NCBI RefSeq assembly: GCF_900109945.1
Contig: NZ_FOBX01000014.1
Span: 147,599 to 211,598, forward strand
Direction of reading: 5' to 3'
Length of the DNA stretch: 64,000 bases
Source of the DNA: Bradyrhizobium sp. OK095
Lineage (GTDB): Bacteria > Pseudomonadota > Alphaproteobacteria > Rhizobiales > Xanthobacteraceae
Within the stretch, counting starts at the first letter, position 1; each line of letters starts with the position of its first letter. This document shows, in pieces, positions 35,500 through 47,652 of this stretch. The notes under the pieces are model-generated. The model was given only the letters and a program-made list of their open reading frames with translations, was not told the origin of the DNA and did no database searches. The position numbers and the translations under genes were made by a program.

Positions 35500-37233
35500 T
35501 TACGCCGCGTCGCACTTGGCGGCGCTATCGGCGAGATGACGGCCGGCAATGTAGCCGAAGGTCAGCGCCGGCCCAAGCGTGATGCCGGCGCCGGGATAAT
35601 TGCCGCCCATGATGCTCGCCATGTCGTTGCCGGCGGCATAGAGCCCGGGAATCACGCGGCCCTCGGCATCGAGCGCGCGGGCGTTCTCGTCGGTGACGAT
35701 GCCGGCATAGGTGCCGAGATCGCCGATCACCATCTTGATGGCGTAGAACGGGCCGTTCTCGATCGGCGCGATACAAGGATTCGGGCCGTGCATGGCGTCG
35801 CCCTGATAGCGGTTATAGGCTTTTGAGCCCTTGCCGAAAGCGGCGTCATGACCCAGCGGGGCAGTGGCATTGAACTGCTTGACGGTCTCGACGAAAGCCC
35901 CGGCATCAATGCCGGCCTTCGCCGCCAGCGCTTCCAGCGTGTCGCCGCGCATGAGGTAGCCGGTCTTGAGGTGATGACCTGTTGGCATCGGGAAGGGCGG
36001 CACGCAGCCGAGGCCGTACTTGCGCAGCGCCTGGTGATCGCAGACGAGGAACGCGGCGATCTCCTCGCCGGGTTTGGCCGCCTTGACCATGGCCTGGACG
36101 AACTGGTGATAGGAATTGCCCTCATTGGCAAAGCGCTTGCCGTCGCGCATCACCGCGATCACGCCGGGTTTGGCGCGGTCGATGAAATGCGGCATCACGC
36201 CCTTCGAGCCGTCCTTGCGCGTGGTCAGCGACACCGGCACCCAGGCCGCCGCGTTCGGGAGCCGGTCCTCGACATGTCCGCCGGCGCTTTCCGCGAGGCG
36301 CAGGCCGTCGCCGGTGTTGCCGGTCGGTCCCGGTGAATAATGCTCATTGCCGGTCGGCGCATGCGGAAACATCTTTTTGCGGCGTTCCACATCATGCGGG
36401 AAGCCGCCGCAGGCGAGCACGACGCCTTGCCGGGCGCGGACACGCACGTCGCGTCCTTCGCGCGAAACGATGGCGCCGGTGACAGTGCCATTCTCGACCG
36501 TCAGCTCGCGCACCGGCGAGGACAGCCACATTGGAATCTTCAAGTCTTGCGCGGATTTTGCGAGGCGCCCGGCGAGCGCATTGCCGTTGGTCAGCGTCAT
36601 GCCGCGGCCGTAGCGCAGCACATCCATGAAGTGGCGCGACAGCCGCTTGGCGACATAGACCGCCGAAGTCAGCGACTTCGTCACGCGCATGAAATGGATG
36701 ATCTCCTTGCCGCTTCCGAGCATCATGCCGAACACCGTGAGCTCGGGCAGCGGCATGCCGAGCGTCTTGATCTGGTCGCCGAGCTCCCGCCCGTCGAACG
36801 GCCGCGTCACCATGGAGCGGCCGCCTTGGGCGCCGCCGGGCGCTTCGGCGTCATAGTCGGGAAACACCAGCGGCATGTCGAACTGCAACGCCGTTTTGGT
36901 CGTGAAGAATTCGACTGCCTCCGGGCCGGCGCTGAGAAACGCATCGACGCGCGCGGCGTCGAAGTTGTTGCCTGCTTCGTGGCGCAGATAGATGCGCGCC
37001 TGCTCCGGTGCCTCCTCGATGCCGTAGGCCTTTGCGAGCGACGTGCCGGGGATCCAGAGCCAGCCGCCGGAGCGCGCCGTGGTGCCCCCGAAGCGCGGCT
37101 CCTTCTCGACGATCAGCACGTCGAGGCCGCGGTAGCGCGCGGTGATCGCGGCCGACATGCCGGAGGCGCCCGATCCGGCCACGAGCACATCGCACTCGTA
37201 AGTCTCAATTGCGTTGCGCTCGTTGCCGGTCAT
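35500..37233 (-). CDS. FAD-dependent dehydrogenase, fumarate reductase/3-ketosteroid dehydrogenase-like
   Basis: 577-residue flavoprotein. The N-terminal FAD motif is VLVAGSGASGMSAAITARYRG, followed by GGTTARSGGWLWIPG. The C-terminal FAD segment reads YAAGNDMASIMGGNYPGAGITLGPALTFG, characteristic of soluble fumarate-reductase-like and 3-oxosteroid 1-dehydrogenase-like proteins. It would introduce or remove a C=C bond next to a carbonyl. No heme motif or signal peptide is visible. It lies eight bases after the LivK gene, so it may act on the bound and imported compound. Confidence 0.87.
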   Translation of the reverse strand: MTGNERNAIETYECDVLVAGSGASGMSAAITARYRGLDVLIVEKEPRFGGTTARSGGWLWIPGTSLAKAYGIEEAPEQARIYLRHEAGNNFDAARVDAFLSAGPEAVEFFTTKTALQFDMPLVFPDYDAEAPGGAQGGRSMVTRPFDGRELGDQIKTLGMPLPELTVFGMMLGSGKEIIHFMRVTKSLTSAVYVAKRLSRHFMDVLRYGRGMTLTNGNALAGRLAKSAQDLKIPMWLSSPVRELTVENGTVTGAIVSREGRDVRVRARQGVVLACGGFPHDVERRKKMFPHAPTGNEHYSPGPTGNTGDGLRLAESAGGHVEDRLPNAAAWVPVSLTTRKDGSKGVMPHFIDRAKPGVIAVMRDGKRFANEGNSYHQFVQAMVKAAKPGEEIAAFLVCDHQALRKYGLGCVPPFPMPTGHHLKTGYLMRGDTLEALAAKAGIDAGAFVETVKQFNATAPLGHDAAFGKGSKAYNRYQGDAMHGPNPCIAPIENGPFYAIKMVIGDLGTYAGIVTDENARALDAEGRVIPGLYAAGNDMASIMGGNYPGAGITLGPALTFGYIAGRHLADSAAKCDAA

Positions 37234-37241
37234 GTCTCACC

Positions 37242-38456
37242 TCACTTCTTCAGCAGCGGACATTTGGATTCGGAGACCGGGCGGAAGGCGTCCTCGCCCT
37301 TCACGGTCTTGACGATGTCCAGATAATCCCAAGGCTCTTTGGACTGCTCGGGCGACTTCACCTTGGCCAGATACATGTCGCGGATGACGCGGCCGTCTTC
37401 ACGCAGCTTGCCGCCATGGACAAAGACGTCCTCGATCGGCAGCTCGCGCATCTTGGCCATCACCTTGGCGGGATCGTCGGTGCCGGCGGCCTTGATGCCT
37501 TTCAGGTAATGCAGCACCGAGCCGTAGACGCCGGTGTGGATCATGGTCGGCATCACCTTGGTGCGCTCATAGAACTTCTTGGACCAGGCGCGCGTTGCCT
37601 CGTCCATGTTCCAGTAGGACGCCGTGGTCATGTAAGTGCCCTGCGCAGCCTTGAGACCGACCGCATGCACGTCGGTGTCGAACATCAGCAGGCCGACGAG
37701 CTTTTGGCCGCCCTGGACCAGGCCGAACTCGCCGGACTGCTTGATCGCATTGTCGGTGTCCTGACCGGCATTGGCGAAAGCGACCACGTCGGCTTTCGAG
37801 CTCTGCGCCTGCAGCGCGAAGGAGGAGAAGTCCGCCGTATTTGTCGGATGCTTGACGCCGCCGAGCACCTTGCCGCCCATTTCGTTGATGAAGCGGGTGG
37901 CATCCTTCTCGAGCTGCTGACCGAAGGCGTAGTCCGCGGTGATGAAGAACCAGGATTTTCCGCCTTCCTTGATCACGGCGGAGGCCGTCACCTTGGACAG
38001 CGCGTAGGTGTCGTAGGTGAAATGCACGGTGTTCGGGCTGCACAGCTCGTCGGTGAGTGAGCTGGCGCCGGGGCCGGAGAGCAGGGCGATCTTGTTGCGC
38101 TCGCGCACCATGTTGTGCACGGCGATCGCGATGCCGGAATTCGGGATGTCGACGACGGCGTCGATCTTGCCGTTGTCGAACCAGCCGCGCACGATCTGCA
38201 CGCCGACGTCGGTCTTCATCTGGTGGTCGGCGCTGATGATCTCGATCGGCTTGCCGAGCACGGTCGGCCCGAATTCCTCCACCGCCATTTTCGCGGCTTC
38301 GACCGAGCCCGGCCCGCTGTTGTCGCGACCCCAGCTCGACAGATCCGTCAGCACGCCGATCCGCACCGCGTCGTCGGAGACTTGCGCGCGCGCAACATTG
38401 GTCATGGCAGCCGAAATCATGGCCGCGAGCATGGCGCAGGCCAAAAGCCCTCTCAT
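37242..38456 (-). CDS. Branched-chain amino-acid-type ABC transporter substrate-binding protein (LivK-like)
   Basis: 404-residue periplasmic protein with a Sec signal (MRGLLACAMLAAMISAAM, cleavage near VARAQ). The mature part VRIGVLTDLSSWGRDNSGPGSVEAAKMAVEEFG is typical of type I binding proteins. ADYAFGQQLEKDATRFINEMGGKV is the second-lobe hallmark. No Liv permease or ATPase gene is next to it, so it must use a transporter encoded elsewhere. It is the first gene of the operon with the flavoprotein and IclR regulator. This group often binds aromatic acids or other carboxylates rather than leucine. Confidence 0.92.
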   Translation of the reverse strand: MRGLLACAMLAAMISAAMTNVARAQVSDDAVRIGVLTDLSSWGRDNSGPGSVEAAKMAVEEFGPTVLGKPIEIISADHQMKTDVGVQIVRGWFDNGKIDAVVDIPNSGIAIAVHNMVRERNKIALLSGPGASSLTDELCSPNTVHFTYDTYALSKVTASAVIKEGGKSWFFITADYAFGQQLEKDATRFINEMGGKVLGGVKHPTNTADFSSFALQAQSSKADVVAFANAGQDTDNAIKQSGEFGLVQGGQKLVGLLMFDTDVHAVGLKAAQGTYMTTASYWNMDEATRAWSKKFYERTKVMPTMIHTGVYGSVLHYLKGIKAAGTDDPAKVMAKMRELPIEDVFVHGGKLREDGRVIRDMYLAKVKSPEQSKEPWDYLDIVKTVKGEDAFRPVSESKCPLLKK

Positions 38457-38608
38457 CGTCGTTCCCTCTCTTTTATGGCCGCTTGGCGCGGCTGGTTATT
38501 GTCCGGGTAAGTTAGATATTGGCGAATTAGTTTGTCAATGGCGAATAACGCCGATTGGGCAGGTTCCGTGACCGCCAGGAGACGTTGCGAACACGTGCGC
38601 GCAACTGC

Positions 38609-38713
38609 TTCCACACCCGTCATTGCGAGCGAAGCGAAGCAATCCAGACTTTAACCGCGGAGGCAGTCTGGATTGCTTCGTCGCAAGGGCTCCTCGCAAT
38701 GACGGGTGTGGAA
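38609..38713. repeat. Palindromic intergenic repeat (family C)
   Basis: This lies in the 372-base gene-free gap 38457-38828 between divergent genes. The outer arms 38609-38629 and 38693-38713 are perfect 21-base reverse complements; inner arms 38636-38650 and 38665-38679 are perfect 15-base reverse complements. Core words are CATTGCGAG and GAAGCAATCCAGA, familiar from Bradyrhizobium intergenic repeats. The rest of the gap, nearer the LivK gene, is AT-rich and holds a direct repeat GGCGAAT at 38521 and 38540, a possible regulator site. No gene is visible there. Confidence 0.88.
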
Positions 38714-38828
38714 ACTGCGGCGCGCGAAAACCTCACGCCGTGGTCTCGGGCAGAGGTAACACCGCCGCAGGTTGCAACCATCACCGCGATTGGCCATGAT
38801 GCATCCGGAATGTTTTGGGGCGCGTGGC

Positions 38829-40130
38829 ATGACGGCAGCAACGGGGGTCTCTGCTTCGGCGGAGAAATCGACGACGGCGCATGTGGTGTGGGCGAGCGCG
38901 CTCGGCACCGCGATCGAGTGGTACGATTTTCTGATCTACGGCACGGCGGCCGCACTCGTGCTGAACAAGCTGTTCTTCCCGACCTTCGATCCCTTCGTCG
39001 GCACGCTGGCGGCGTTCTCGACCTATGCGGTCGGCTTCGTGGCGCGGCCGATCGGCGGCGCGATTATCGGGCATTATGGCGACCGGCTCGGTCGCAAGAA
39101 GATGCTGGTGGCGACCATGATCGCGATGGGGCTCGGCACCTTCCTGATCGGCTGCCTGCCGACCTACAGCCAGATCGGCGTCTGGGCGCCAATTTTCCTC
39201 ATCATGCTGCGCTTCATCCAGGGCATCGGGCTCGGCGGCGAATGGAGCGGCGCGGTCGTGATGGTGATCGAGCATGCGGGCAATCGCCGCGGCTTCTACG
39301 GCAGCCTGGTGCAGATCGGCTTTCCCGTCGGCGTTGCCGCCTCCACCGGCATCTTTGCCCTGGTGACGCAGCTCCCCGAGGCCGACTTCCTGAGCTGGGG
39401 TTGGCGCGTCCCGTTCTGGATCAGCATTCTGCTGGTCGGAATCGGCTTCATCGTACGGCTGAGGCTCGCCGAGACGCCGCACTTCAAGGAGGTTGTCGAG
39501 CGCAAGGAAGTGCTGGCGCAGCCGGTGATGGAAGTGCTGCGCCGCGACTGGCGCAGTTTTCTGCTCGCGGTCGGCATCACGGTGTCGGAAGTCGGGCTCG
39601 CTTATCTCCTCACCGTCTTCACCGTGGTCTATGCGACGACAAAGCTCGGCCTGCCGCGCCAGGTAATCCTGAATGCGGTGGTCTATGCCGCGATCGTCGA
39701 GTTCGCGACGCTGCCGCTGGCCGGCTGGCTCTCTGATATTTTTGGCCGCAAGGCACTGTATCTCGCCGGCGGCGTGTTCTCGGTGGCGCTGGCGTTTCCG
39801 CTGTTCTGGTTTCTCGACACCAAGGAGCCGGCGCTGATCACATTCGCCCTCGTCGTCACGATGACGCTGACGCATGCGCTGCTGTTCGGGCCGAAGGCCG
39901 CCTTCATGCCGGAACTGTTTCGCACTCAGGTGCGCTACAGCGGTGCCTCGCTCGGCGCAAATGTCGCAGCCGCGTTGAGCGGCGGCTTCTCGCCGCTGAT
40001 CGCGACCGCACTGCTCGCCTGGGCCGGCTCGTATTGGCCGGTGTCGCTCTACATCATCGCTCTGTCGATCATCACGATCATCGCGACGCTGATGACGCCG
40101 GAGACGGCGCGCGACATGCTCAAATCCTGA
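38829..40130 (+). CDS. MFS transporter, metabolite:H+ symporter (MHS) family
   Basis: 433-residue, 12-segment transporter. ASALGTAIEWYDFLIYGTAAAL, FVARPIGGAIIGHYGDRLGRKK and LRFIQGIGLGGEWSGAV are the MHS signatures. It is likely to import an organic acid by proton symport. ATG 38829 is chosen; in-frame ATGs at 38796 and 38799 would add about ten residues. It is divergent from the LivK operon across the family C repeat and is followed by a hairpin, so it is probably a single-gene unit. It differs clearly from the MHS transporter at 18332. Confidence 0.91.
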   Translation: MTAATGVSASAEKSTTAHVVWASALGTAIEWYDFLIYGTAAALVLNKLFFPTFDPFVGTLAAFSTYAVGFVARPIGGAIIGHYGDRLGRKKMLVATMIAMGLGTFLIGCLPTYSQIGVWAPIFLIMLRFIQGIGLGGEWSGAVVMVIEHAGNRRGFYGSLVQIGFPVGVAASTGIFALVTQLPEADFLSWGWRVPFWISILLVGIGFIVRLRLAETPHFKEVVERKEVLAQPVMEVLRRDWRSFLLAVGITVSEVGLAYLLTVFTVVYATTKLGLPRQVILNAVVYAAIVEFATLPLAGWLSDIFGRKALYLAGGVFSVALAFPLFWFLDTKEPALITFALVVTMTLTHALLFGPKAAFMPELFRTQVRYSGASLGANVAAALSGGFSPLIATALLAWAGSYWPVSLYIIALSIITIIATLMTPETARDMLKS

Positions 40131-40158
40131 AATAAGTCGTCATCACCTCTGCCGCGCG

Positions 40159-40179
40159 AACGGGCCGACGAGGCCCGTT
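40159..40179 (+). terminator. Hairpin after MHS transporter gene
   Basis: AACGGGCC (40159-40166) and GGCCCGTT (40172-40179) form a perfect 8-bp stem with a five-base loop, 28 bases after the transporter stop codon. There is no run of T after it, so it could be a Rho-dependent end or a stabilising hairpin. Position and stem strength favour a transcription end. Confidence 0.5.
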
Positions 40180-40392
40180 GCCTCGCCTTGCATACACGTC
40201 CTGACGCCTTCTTATGCGGGCTGCCAAAAGCCGATGCAGCGGCCTGATCCATTAGCCGCGTTTATGCGGCGAATTTTTACTTCCAATTTTACTTCGCAAA
40301 ATCCCGCCTCTAGCTTCACGCGCATCTGATCACATAAGCAGCCGGTCAATGGCGATCGGCGCGAGCGTTCATCGTAACCAACGAGGGTTGCC

Positions 40393-41742
40393 ATGTCTGA
40401 TGGGGCTAAGGGGACGTCCACTTCCAATCCGGCGGGAACGGAAGCGAGACCTGCGAAAAAGCTAAGCCGGCGCACACTCTTGAAGGGGGCGGCCGCTGTT
40501 GCGGGCGCAGCCGCAGGGTCGGATGCGATCCGTGGCTTCCCGACCATCTGGGCGCAGGAGATCAAGGACATCGAGCTGCGCCATGTCGGCGTCTCCTATT
40601 CGGTGGTGAAGGCGATCGGCGACCAGGCGGCCAAGGATCTTGGCTTCAAGGTGACGATGCAGAACCTCGACACCTCCGCCGCCATCAACCGCTTCATAAG
40701 CCAGCCTAATACGGTCGATATCGCCGACCTCGAAGGCTGGCAGGCCAAGCTCGCCGCCAAGCGCAGCGTGATCCAGGGCATCGAAGTCAAGAAGATCAAG
40801 GAGTTCGACAACATCTTGCCGATCTTCACCAAGGGCGAGATCGACGGCCACAAGATCCCGCGCCAGGGCATCTCGCCTTACGAGGCGATGTACATTTCCA
40901 AGCCCGACTCGACCGATCTGCACGACGGCGTGACCGAATGGGCGACGTTCCTGCCGCAGGTCTACAACGCCGATTCCATCGGCTACCGCCCCGACCTCGT
41001 CGGCCACGAAGTGACCGAGTGGAAGAATCTGATCGATCCGAAATTCAAGGGCAAGGCCGCGATCCTCGACGTGCCCGCGATCGGCATCATGGACGCCGCC
41101 CTCTGCTTCGAGAGTGCTGGGCTGATCAAGTACGGCAACAAGGGCAATATGACGAAGCAGGAGATCGACTTTACCTGCGACAAGCTGATCGAATTGAAGA
41201 AGGCAGGCCAGTTCCGTGCGACCTGGACCACCTTCGACCAGTCGGTGCAGCTGATGGCGGCGGGCGAGGTGGTGATCCAGTCGATGTGGTCGCCGGCGGT
41301 TGCCGCCGTACGCGTCAAGGAAATCCCCTGCGTCTACGCGCCGGTCAACATCAAGAACGGCAAGGAAGGCTATCGCGGCTGGTGCAACGGCATGGGCCTG
41401 ATGAAGCATCTCTCCGGCAAGAAGCTCGATGCGGCCTACGAATATCTCAACTGGTATCTCTCGGGCTGGCAGGGCGGCTTCGTCGGACGCTACGGCTACT
41501 ACAGCCCGGTGCCGTCGACCGCGAAGAAATTCCTGACCGCTGCCGAATGGGACTTCTGGTACGACGGCAAGCCGGCGCCTGAAGTCATCAACGATCCCTA
41601 TGGCGTGCCGATGGAGAAGGCCGGCACCAAGCGTGACGGCGGCTCGTTCCTCGACCGCGTCAAGAACATCTCGTGCTGGAACACGCTGATGGACGAGGCC
41701 GCCTACATGAACAAGCGCTGGAACGACTTCAAGGTGGCCTGA
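40393..41742 (+). CDS. Polyamine-type ABC transporter substrate-binding protein, Tat-exported
   Basis: 449-residue family 1 binding protein. The N-terminus has a long hydrophilic lead, then LSRRTLLKGAAAVAGAAAG, a clear Tat signal with both arginines, so it is probably exported folded. The mature part reads VGVSYSVVKAIGDQAAKDLGF and later FDQSVQLMAAGEVVIQSMWSP. It is the first gene of a transporter operon followed by two permeases and an ATPase, then a molybdenum hydroxylase and amidase, which suggests a nitrogen-containing ligand. The ATG is 262 bases after the previous gene; the gap is AT-rich toward its end. Confidence 0.92.
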   Translation: MSDGAKGTSTSNPAGTEARPAKKLSRRTLLKGAAAVAGAAAGSDAIRGFPTIWAQEIKDIELRHVGVSYSVVKAIGDQAAKDLGFKVTMQNLDTSAAINRFISQPNTVDIADLEGWQAKLAAKRSVIQGIEVKKIKEFDNILPIFTKGEIDGHKIPRQGISPYEAMYISKPDSTDLHDGVTEWATFLPQVYNADSIGYRPDLVGHEVTEWKNLIDPKFKGKAAILDVPAIGIMDAALCFESAGLIKYGNKGNMTKQEIDFTCDKLIELKKAGQFRATWTTFDQSVQLMAAGEVVIQSMWSPAVAAVRVKEIPCVYAPVNIKNGKEGYRGWCNGMGLMKHLSGKKLDAAYEYLNWYLSGWQGGFVGRYGYYSPVPSTAKKFLTAAEWDFWYDGKPAPEVINDPYGVPMEKAGTKRDGGSFLDRVKNISCWNTLMDEAAYMNKRWNDFKVA

Positions 41743-41769
41743 AACCTGCTTTCCCTGATTTGAACGATG

Positions 41770-41793
41770 CACCGGCGCCGTAACGCGCCGGTG
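41770..41793 (+). terminator. Intra-operon hairpin after binding-protein gene
   Basis: CACCGGCGC (41770-41778) and GCGCCGGTG (41785-41793) form a perfect 9-bp GC-rich stem with a six-base loop, between the binding-protein stop and the first permease. Such hairpins commonly protect the binding-protein transcript end and reduce readthrough to the permeases. No T-tract follows, so it is probably partial attenuation rather than a full stop. Confidence 0.6.
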
Positions 41794-41824
41794 CGACGAG
41801 ACCGACTTCGAGGCGTTCGCTGAC

Positions 41825-42715
41825 ATGCAGCCAAGTCCAAGTTCAGCTCAAGCTCCACCACGTGCCAATCTCGCCGGCTGGCTTTACGTGTCGCCGCTGG
41901 TTCTGGTGCTCGTGCCGTTCTTCGTGGCGCCGATCCTGGTCGTGTTGGCGGCGAGCTTCTTTGCCACCGACGGTTTTGGCGGACTGACGCCTGAGTTCAC
42001 GCTCGCAAGCTATGTCGAGGTGCTGCATTCGGCGCTGACGCTAAAACTGTATCTGGCGACGATCAAGTTCACGGTGCTGACCTGGATCTTCACGCTGATC
42101 ATCGGTTTCTTCGTCGCCTACTTCCTCGTCTTCCACGTCCGCAACCAATTGCTCGCGATCGGCCTGTTCCTGCTGTGCACGGTGCCGTTCTGGACCTCGA
42201 ACATTATCCGGATGATTTCCTGGATCCCGCTGCTGGGCAAGGAAGGCCTAATCAATCAGGCGCTGCTGGCGCTGGGCGTAATCCGCCAGCCGCTGGAGGT
42301 GTTGCTGTTCTCCGACCTCGCGGTGGTCATCGCCTATGTCCACCAGCTCACGATCTTCATGATCGTTCCGATCTTCAATTCGATGGCGCGGATCGACAAG
42401 AAGCTGATCGAGGCCGCGATCGACGCCGGTGCCAGCCGTTTCGACATCCTGCGCCTGATCGTGGTGCCGATGTCCAAGAGCGGCATCGCGCTCGGCACCA
42501 TCTTCGTGGTCTCGATCGTGATGGGCGATTTCTTCGTGGTCAAGGTGATGTCCGGCGGCGGCTCGGCCTCGGTGGTCAGCGCCTTCTATGAGGACGTCGG
42601 TGTGCTGCAATATCCGACCGCGGCGGCGAGCGCCGTGCTGCTGACGCTGGTGCTGGTCGCGATCGTTTCGCTGATCCTGCGCACGGTCGATATCAGGCAG
42701 GAGATCACGCGATGA
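41825..42715 (+). CDS. Polyamine-type ABC transporter permease 1
   Basis: 296-residue membrane protein with about six segments. PFWTSNIIRMISWIPLLGKEGLINQALL is the PotB-like periplasmic/membrane stretch, and IEAAIDAGASRFDILRLIVVPMSKSG is the cytoplasmic EAA-type loop for ATPase docking. It follows the binding-protein gene after a hairpin and overlaps permease 2 by ATGA. With partners it imports the ligand of the Tat-exported binding protein. Confidence 0.92.
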   Translation: MQPSPSSAQAPPRANLAGWLYVSPLVLVLVPFFVAPILVVLAASFFATDGFGGLTPEFTLASYVEVLHSALTLKLYLATIKFTVLTWIFTLIIGFFVAYFLVFHVRNQLLAIGLFLLCTVPFWTSNIIRMISWIPLLGKEGLINQALLALGVIRQPLEVLLFSDLAVVIAYVHQLTIFMIVPIFNSMARIDKKLIEAAIDAGASRFDILRLIVVPMSKSGIALGTIFVVSIVMGDFFVVKVMSGGGSASVVSAFYEDVGVLQYPTAAASAVLLTLVLVAIVSLILRTVDIRQEITR

Positions 42716-43617
42716 GCGCTGTTCTCGCCGATATACACAAGACTGATATGTCCAAGTCGGTCGGGTCCGCGGCGACCAAGGCAATCGCGCCCAGCAAGGG
42801 CGGGCGGCCCTGGACCTTCTATGTCCTCGCGACGCTGTTTTCGCTTTACGTGATCGCGCTCTACGGCCCGATGTTCTGCATCTACATCCTGTCGTTCCAG
42901 GATATCCGCGGCGGCCTCGTCTTTCCGATGAAGGGTCACTCGCTGCACTGGTTCGTCGATCTCTTCACCCAGGTGCGGACCGGCGACGTCAAGGGCTCGT
43001 TCGATCGTTCGATCAAGCTCGCGGTCATCGTCACCGCCATTACGGTGGTGGTCTCGTTCCTTGCCGGGCTTGGCTTCCGCAAGCGCTTTCGCGGCGACAC
43101 TTTTGTTTTTTACATGATGATCGGCAGTCTGGTCGCGCCGGGTCTCGTGCTTGGCCTAGGCACGGGGCTTCTGTTCCAGGCGCTCGGCTTGAATGCGAGC
43201 TGGTATACTTCGGCGCTCGGTGCGCAGCTGTCCTGGACGCTGCCGTTCGGCGTGCTCGTGATGTTCGCGGTGATGTCGCGCTTCAATCATGTCTGGGAGG
43301 AGGCGGCCTACGACCTCGGCGCCAGCCGCTGGCAGTCGATCCGGTTGGTGATGATACCAGTGCTCGCGCCCGGGCTCGTCGCCGTCGCGCTGTTCGGCTT
43401 CACGCTGTCCTATGACGAGTTCGCGCGCAGTCTCCAGACCGCAGGATCGCTGAACACGCTGCCGCTGGAAATCTGGAGCATGACGCTGAACGTCACCTCG
43501 CCCTCGCTGTACGCGCTGGGCACGGTGACCACCATCGTCTCCTTCGTCGTCATCGGCGCGAGCCTGGGCAGCATCGTGCTGATCCAGAAGAAGCGCGGCA
43601 GCAGCGCCAAGGCTTGA
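42712..43617 (+). CDS. Polyamine-type ABC transporter permease 2
   Basis: 301-residue membrane protein, PotC-like, with six segments after a 40-residue cytoplasmic lead. The EAA-type loop is EEAAYDLGASRWQSIRLVMIPVLAPG. LSYDEFARSLQTAGSLNTLPLEIW is the late family stretch, with DEF in place of the DE-(T/F) found in PotC. It begins in the ATGA overlap at 42712-42715 and is followed 18 bases later by the ATPase gene. Confidence 0.92.
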   Translation: MSAVLADIHKTDMSKSVGSAATKAIAPSKGGRPWTFYVLATLFSLYVIALYGPMFCIYILSFQDIRGGLVFPMKGHSLHWFVDLFTQVRTGDVKGSFDRSIKLAVIVTAITVVVSFLAGLGFRKRFRGDTFVFYMMIGSLVAPGLVLGLGTGLLFQALGLNASWYTSALGAQLSWTLPFGVLVMFAVMSRFNHVWEEAAYDLGASRWQSIRLVMIPVLAPGLVAVALFGFTLSYDEFARSLQTAGSLNTLPLEIWSMTLNVTSPSLYALGTVTTIVSFVVIGASLGSIVLIQKKRGSSAKA

Positions 43618-43635
43618 GCAAGGGTTGAGTTGGGA

Positions 43636-44739
43636 ATGAAGAGCGATCACGGCGATATCGAACTGGCGGGTGTCTGCAAGAGCTTTGACGGCGTCACCAA
43701 TGTGGTCGACGGCGTCAACTTGAAGATTACTGACGGTGCCTATTGCTGCTTCATCGGCCCTTCCGGCTGCGGCAAGACTACGATTCTGCGGATGATCGCC
43801 GGCCATGAGGACCCGACTGCGGGCGAGATCGTCATCGGCGGACAGAACGTCGTCGGGCTCGCGCCGGTGCGGCGGCGCACCGCGATGATGTTCCAGTCCT
43901 ACGCGCTGTTCCCGCACCTGACCGTGCGTGAGAACATCGCTTTCGCACTTCGCGTGCGCGGCCAGTCCAAGGTCGATCGCCTGCGCGCTGCTGACGCGAT
44001 GATCGAGAAGGTGCGGCTGACGCAATTCGCCGACCGTCTGCCGGCGCAGCTCTCCGGCGGCCAGCAGCAGCGCGTCGCGCTGGCACGCGCCGCGATCACC
44101 GAGCCGCGTGTGCTGCTGCTGGACGAGCCGCTGTCGGCGCTCGACGAGCAGCTCCGCGTCCAGATGCGCCAGGAGCTCAGGAGGATGCAGCGGGAGCTCG
44201 GCATCACCTTCATCCACGTCACCCACACCCAGCTCGAGGCGATCGCGCTCGCCGACCTCGTCGTGGTGATGGAGCAGGGCAGGATCAAGCAGGCGGGAGC
44301 GGCACGGGACGTCTACGCGCATCCGCATGATCGCTACGTCGCCGAGTTCATGGGCGGGCAGAATGTGCTCTCGGGCCGGGTCGAAAAGGTCAATGGTGCG
44401 AGCTTCACGCTCGCGCAGGCCGCACCTTCGGGCATCGAGGTGCCGCTTCAGGCGCGATCCTCAGTCAGCGTCGGTGACAAGATCGATATTGCCGTCCGCC
44501 GGGACGACGTCGCGCTGGTCCGGCCGGGGAGGGATCTGCCACCCGGAACCACCTCGCTGCCGAGCCGCGTGCTCGCGATCGAATACCAGGGCTATTTCGT
44601 CAAGGTCATGCTCGACACCGTGCCGGACGATGCGTTCGTGGCCTACGTGCCGGAAAAGACCTTCTTCGCAGATCCTTTCACCGTCGGCGATGTCGTGATG
44701 GCCACATGGGCCACTGGCAGCGCGCTTCCTCTCGCCTGA
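43636..44739 (+). CDS. Polyamine-type ABC transporter ATP-binding protein
   Basis: 367-residue ATPase. Walker A is IGPSGCGKTT, the Q-loop is MMFQSYALFPHL, the signature is LSGGQQQRVALARA, Walker B is VLLLDEPLSALD and the switch histidine is in HVTHTQ. The C-terminal part is a TOBE-like domain. ATG 43636 is preferred over TTG 43630. It ends 21 bases before the iron-sulfur subunit of the molybdenum hydroxylase, so transport and oxidation appear to be one transcription unit. Confidence 0.94.
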   Translation: MKSDHGDIELAGVCKSFDGVTNVVDGVNLKITDGAYCCFIGPSGCGKTTILRMIAGHEDPTAGEIVIGGQNVVGLAPVRRRTAMMFQSYALFPHLTVRENIAFALRVRGQSKVDRLRAADAMIEKVRLTQFADRLPAQLSGGQQQRVALARAAITEPRVLLLDEPLSALDEQLRVQMRQELRRMQRELGITFIHVTHTQLEAIALADLVVVMEQGRIKQAGAARDVYAHPHDRYVAEFMGGQNVLSGRVEKVNGASFTLAQAAPSGIEVPLQARSSVSVGDKIDIAVRRDDVALVRPGRDLPPGTTSLPSRVLAIEYQGYFVKVMLDTVPDDAFVAYVPEKTFFADPFTVGDVVMATWATGSALPLA

Positions 44740-44760
44740 AGACCCGTCGCGCACAGGAGT

Positions 44761-45252
<492 letters not shown>

Positions 45253-45254
45253 CC

Positions 45255-47642
<2,388 letters not shown>

Positions 47643-47652
47643 GGAGGATACA

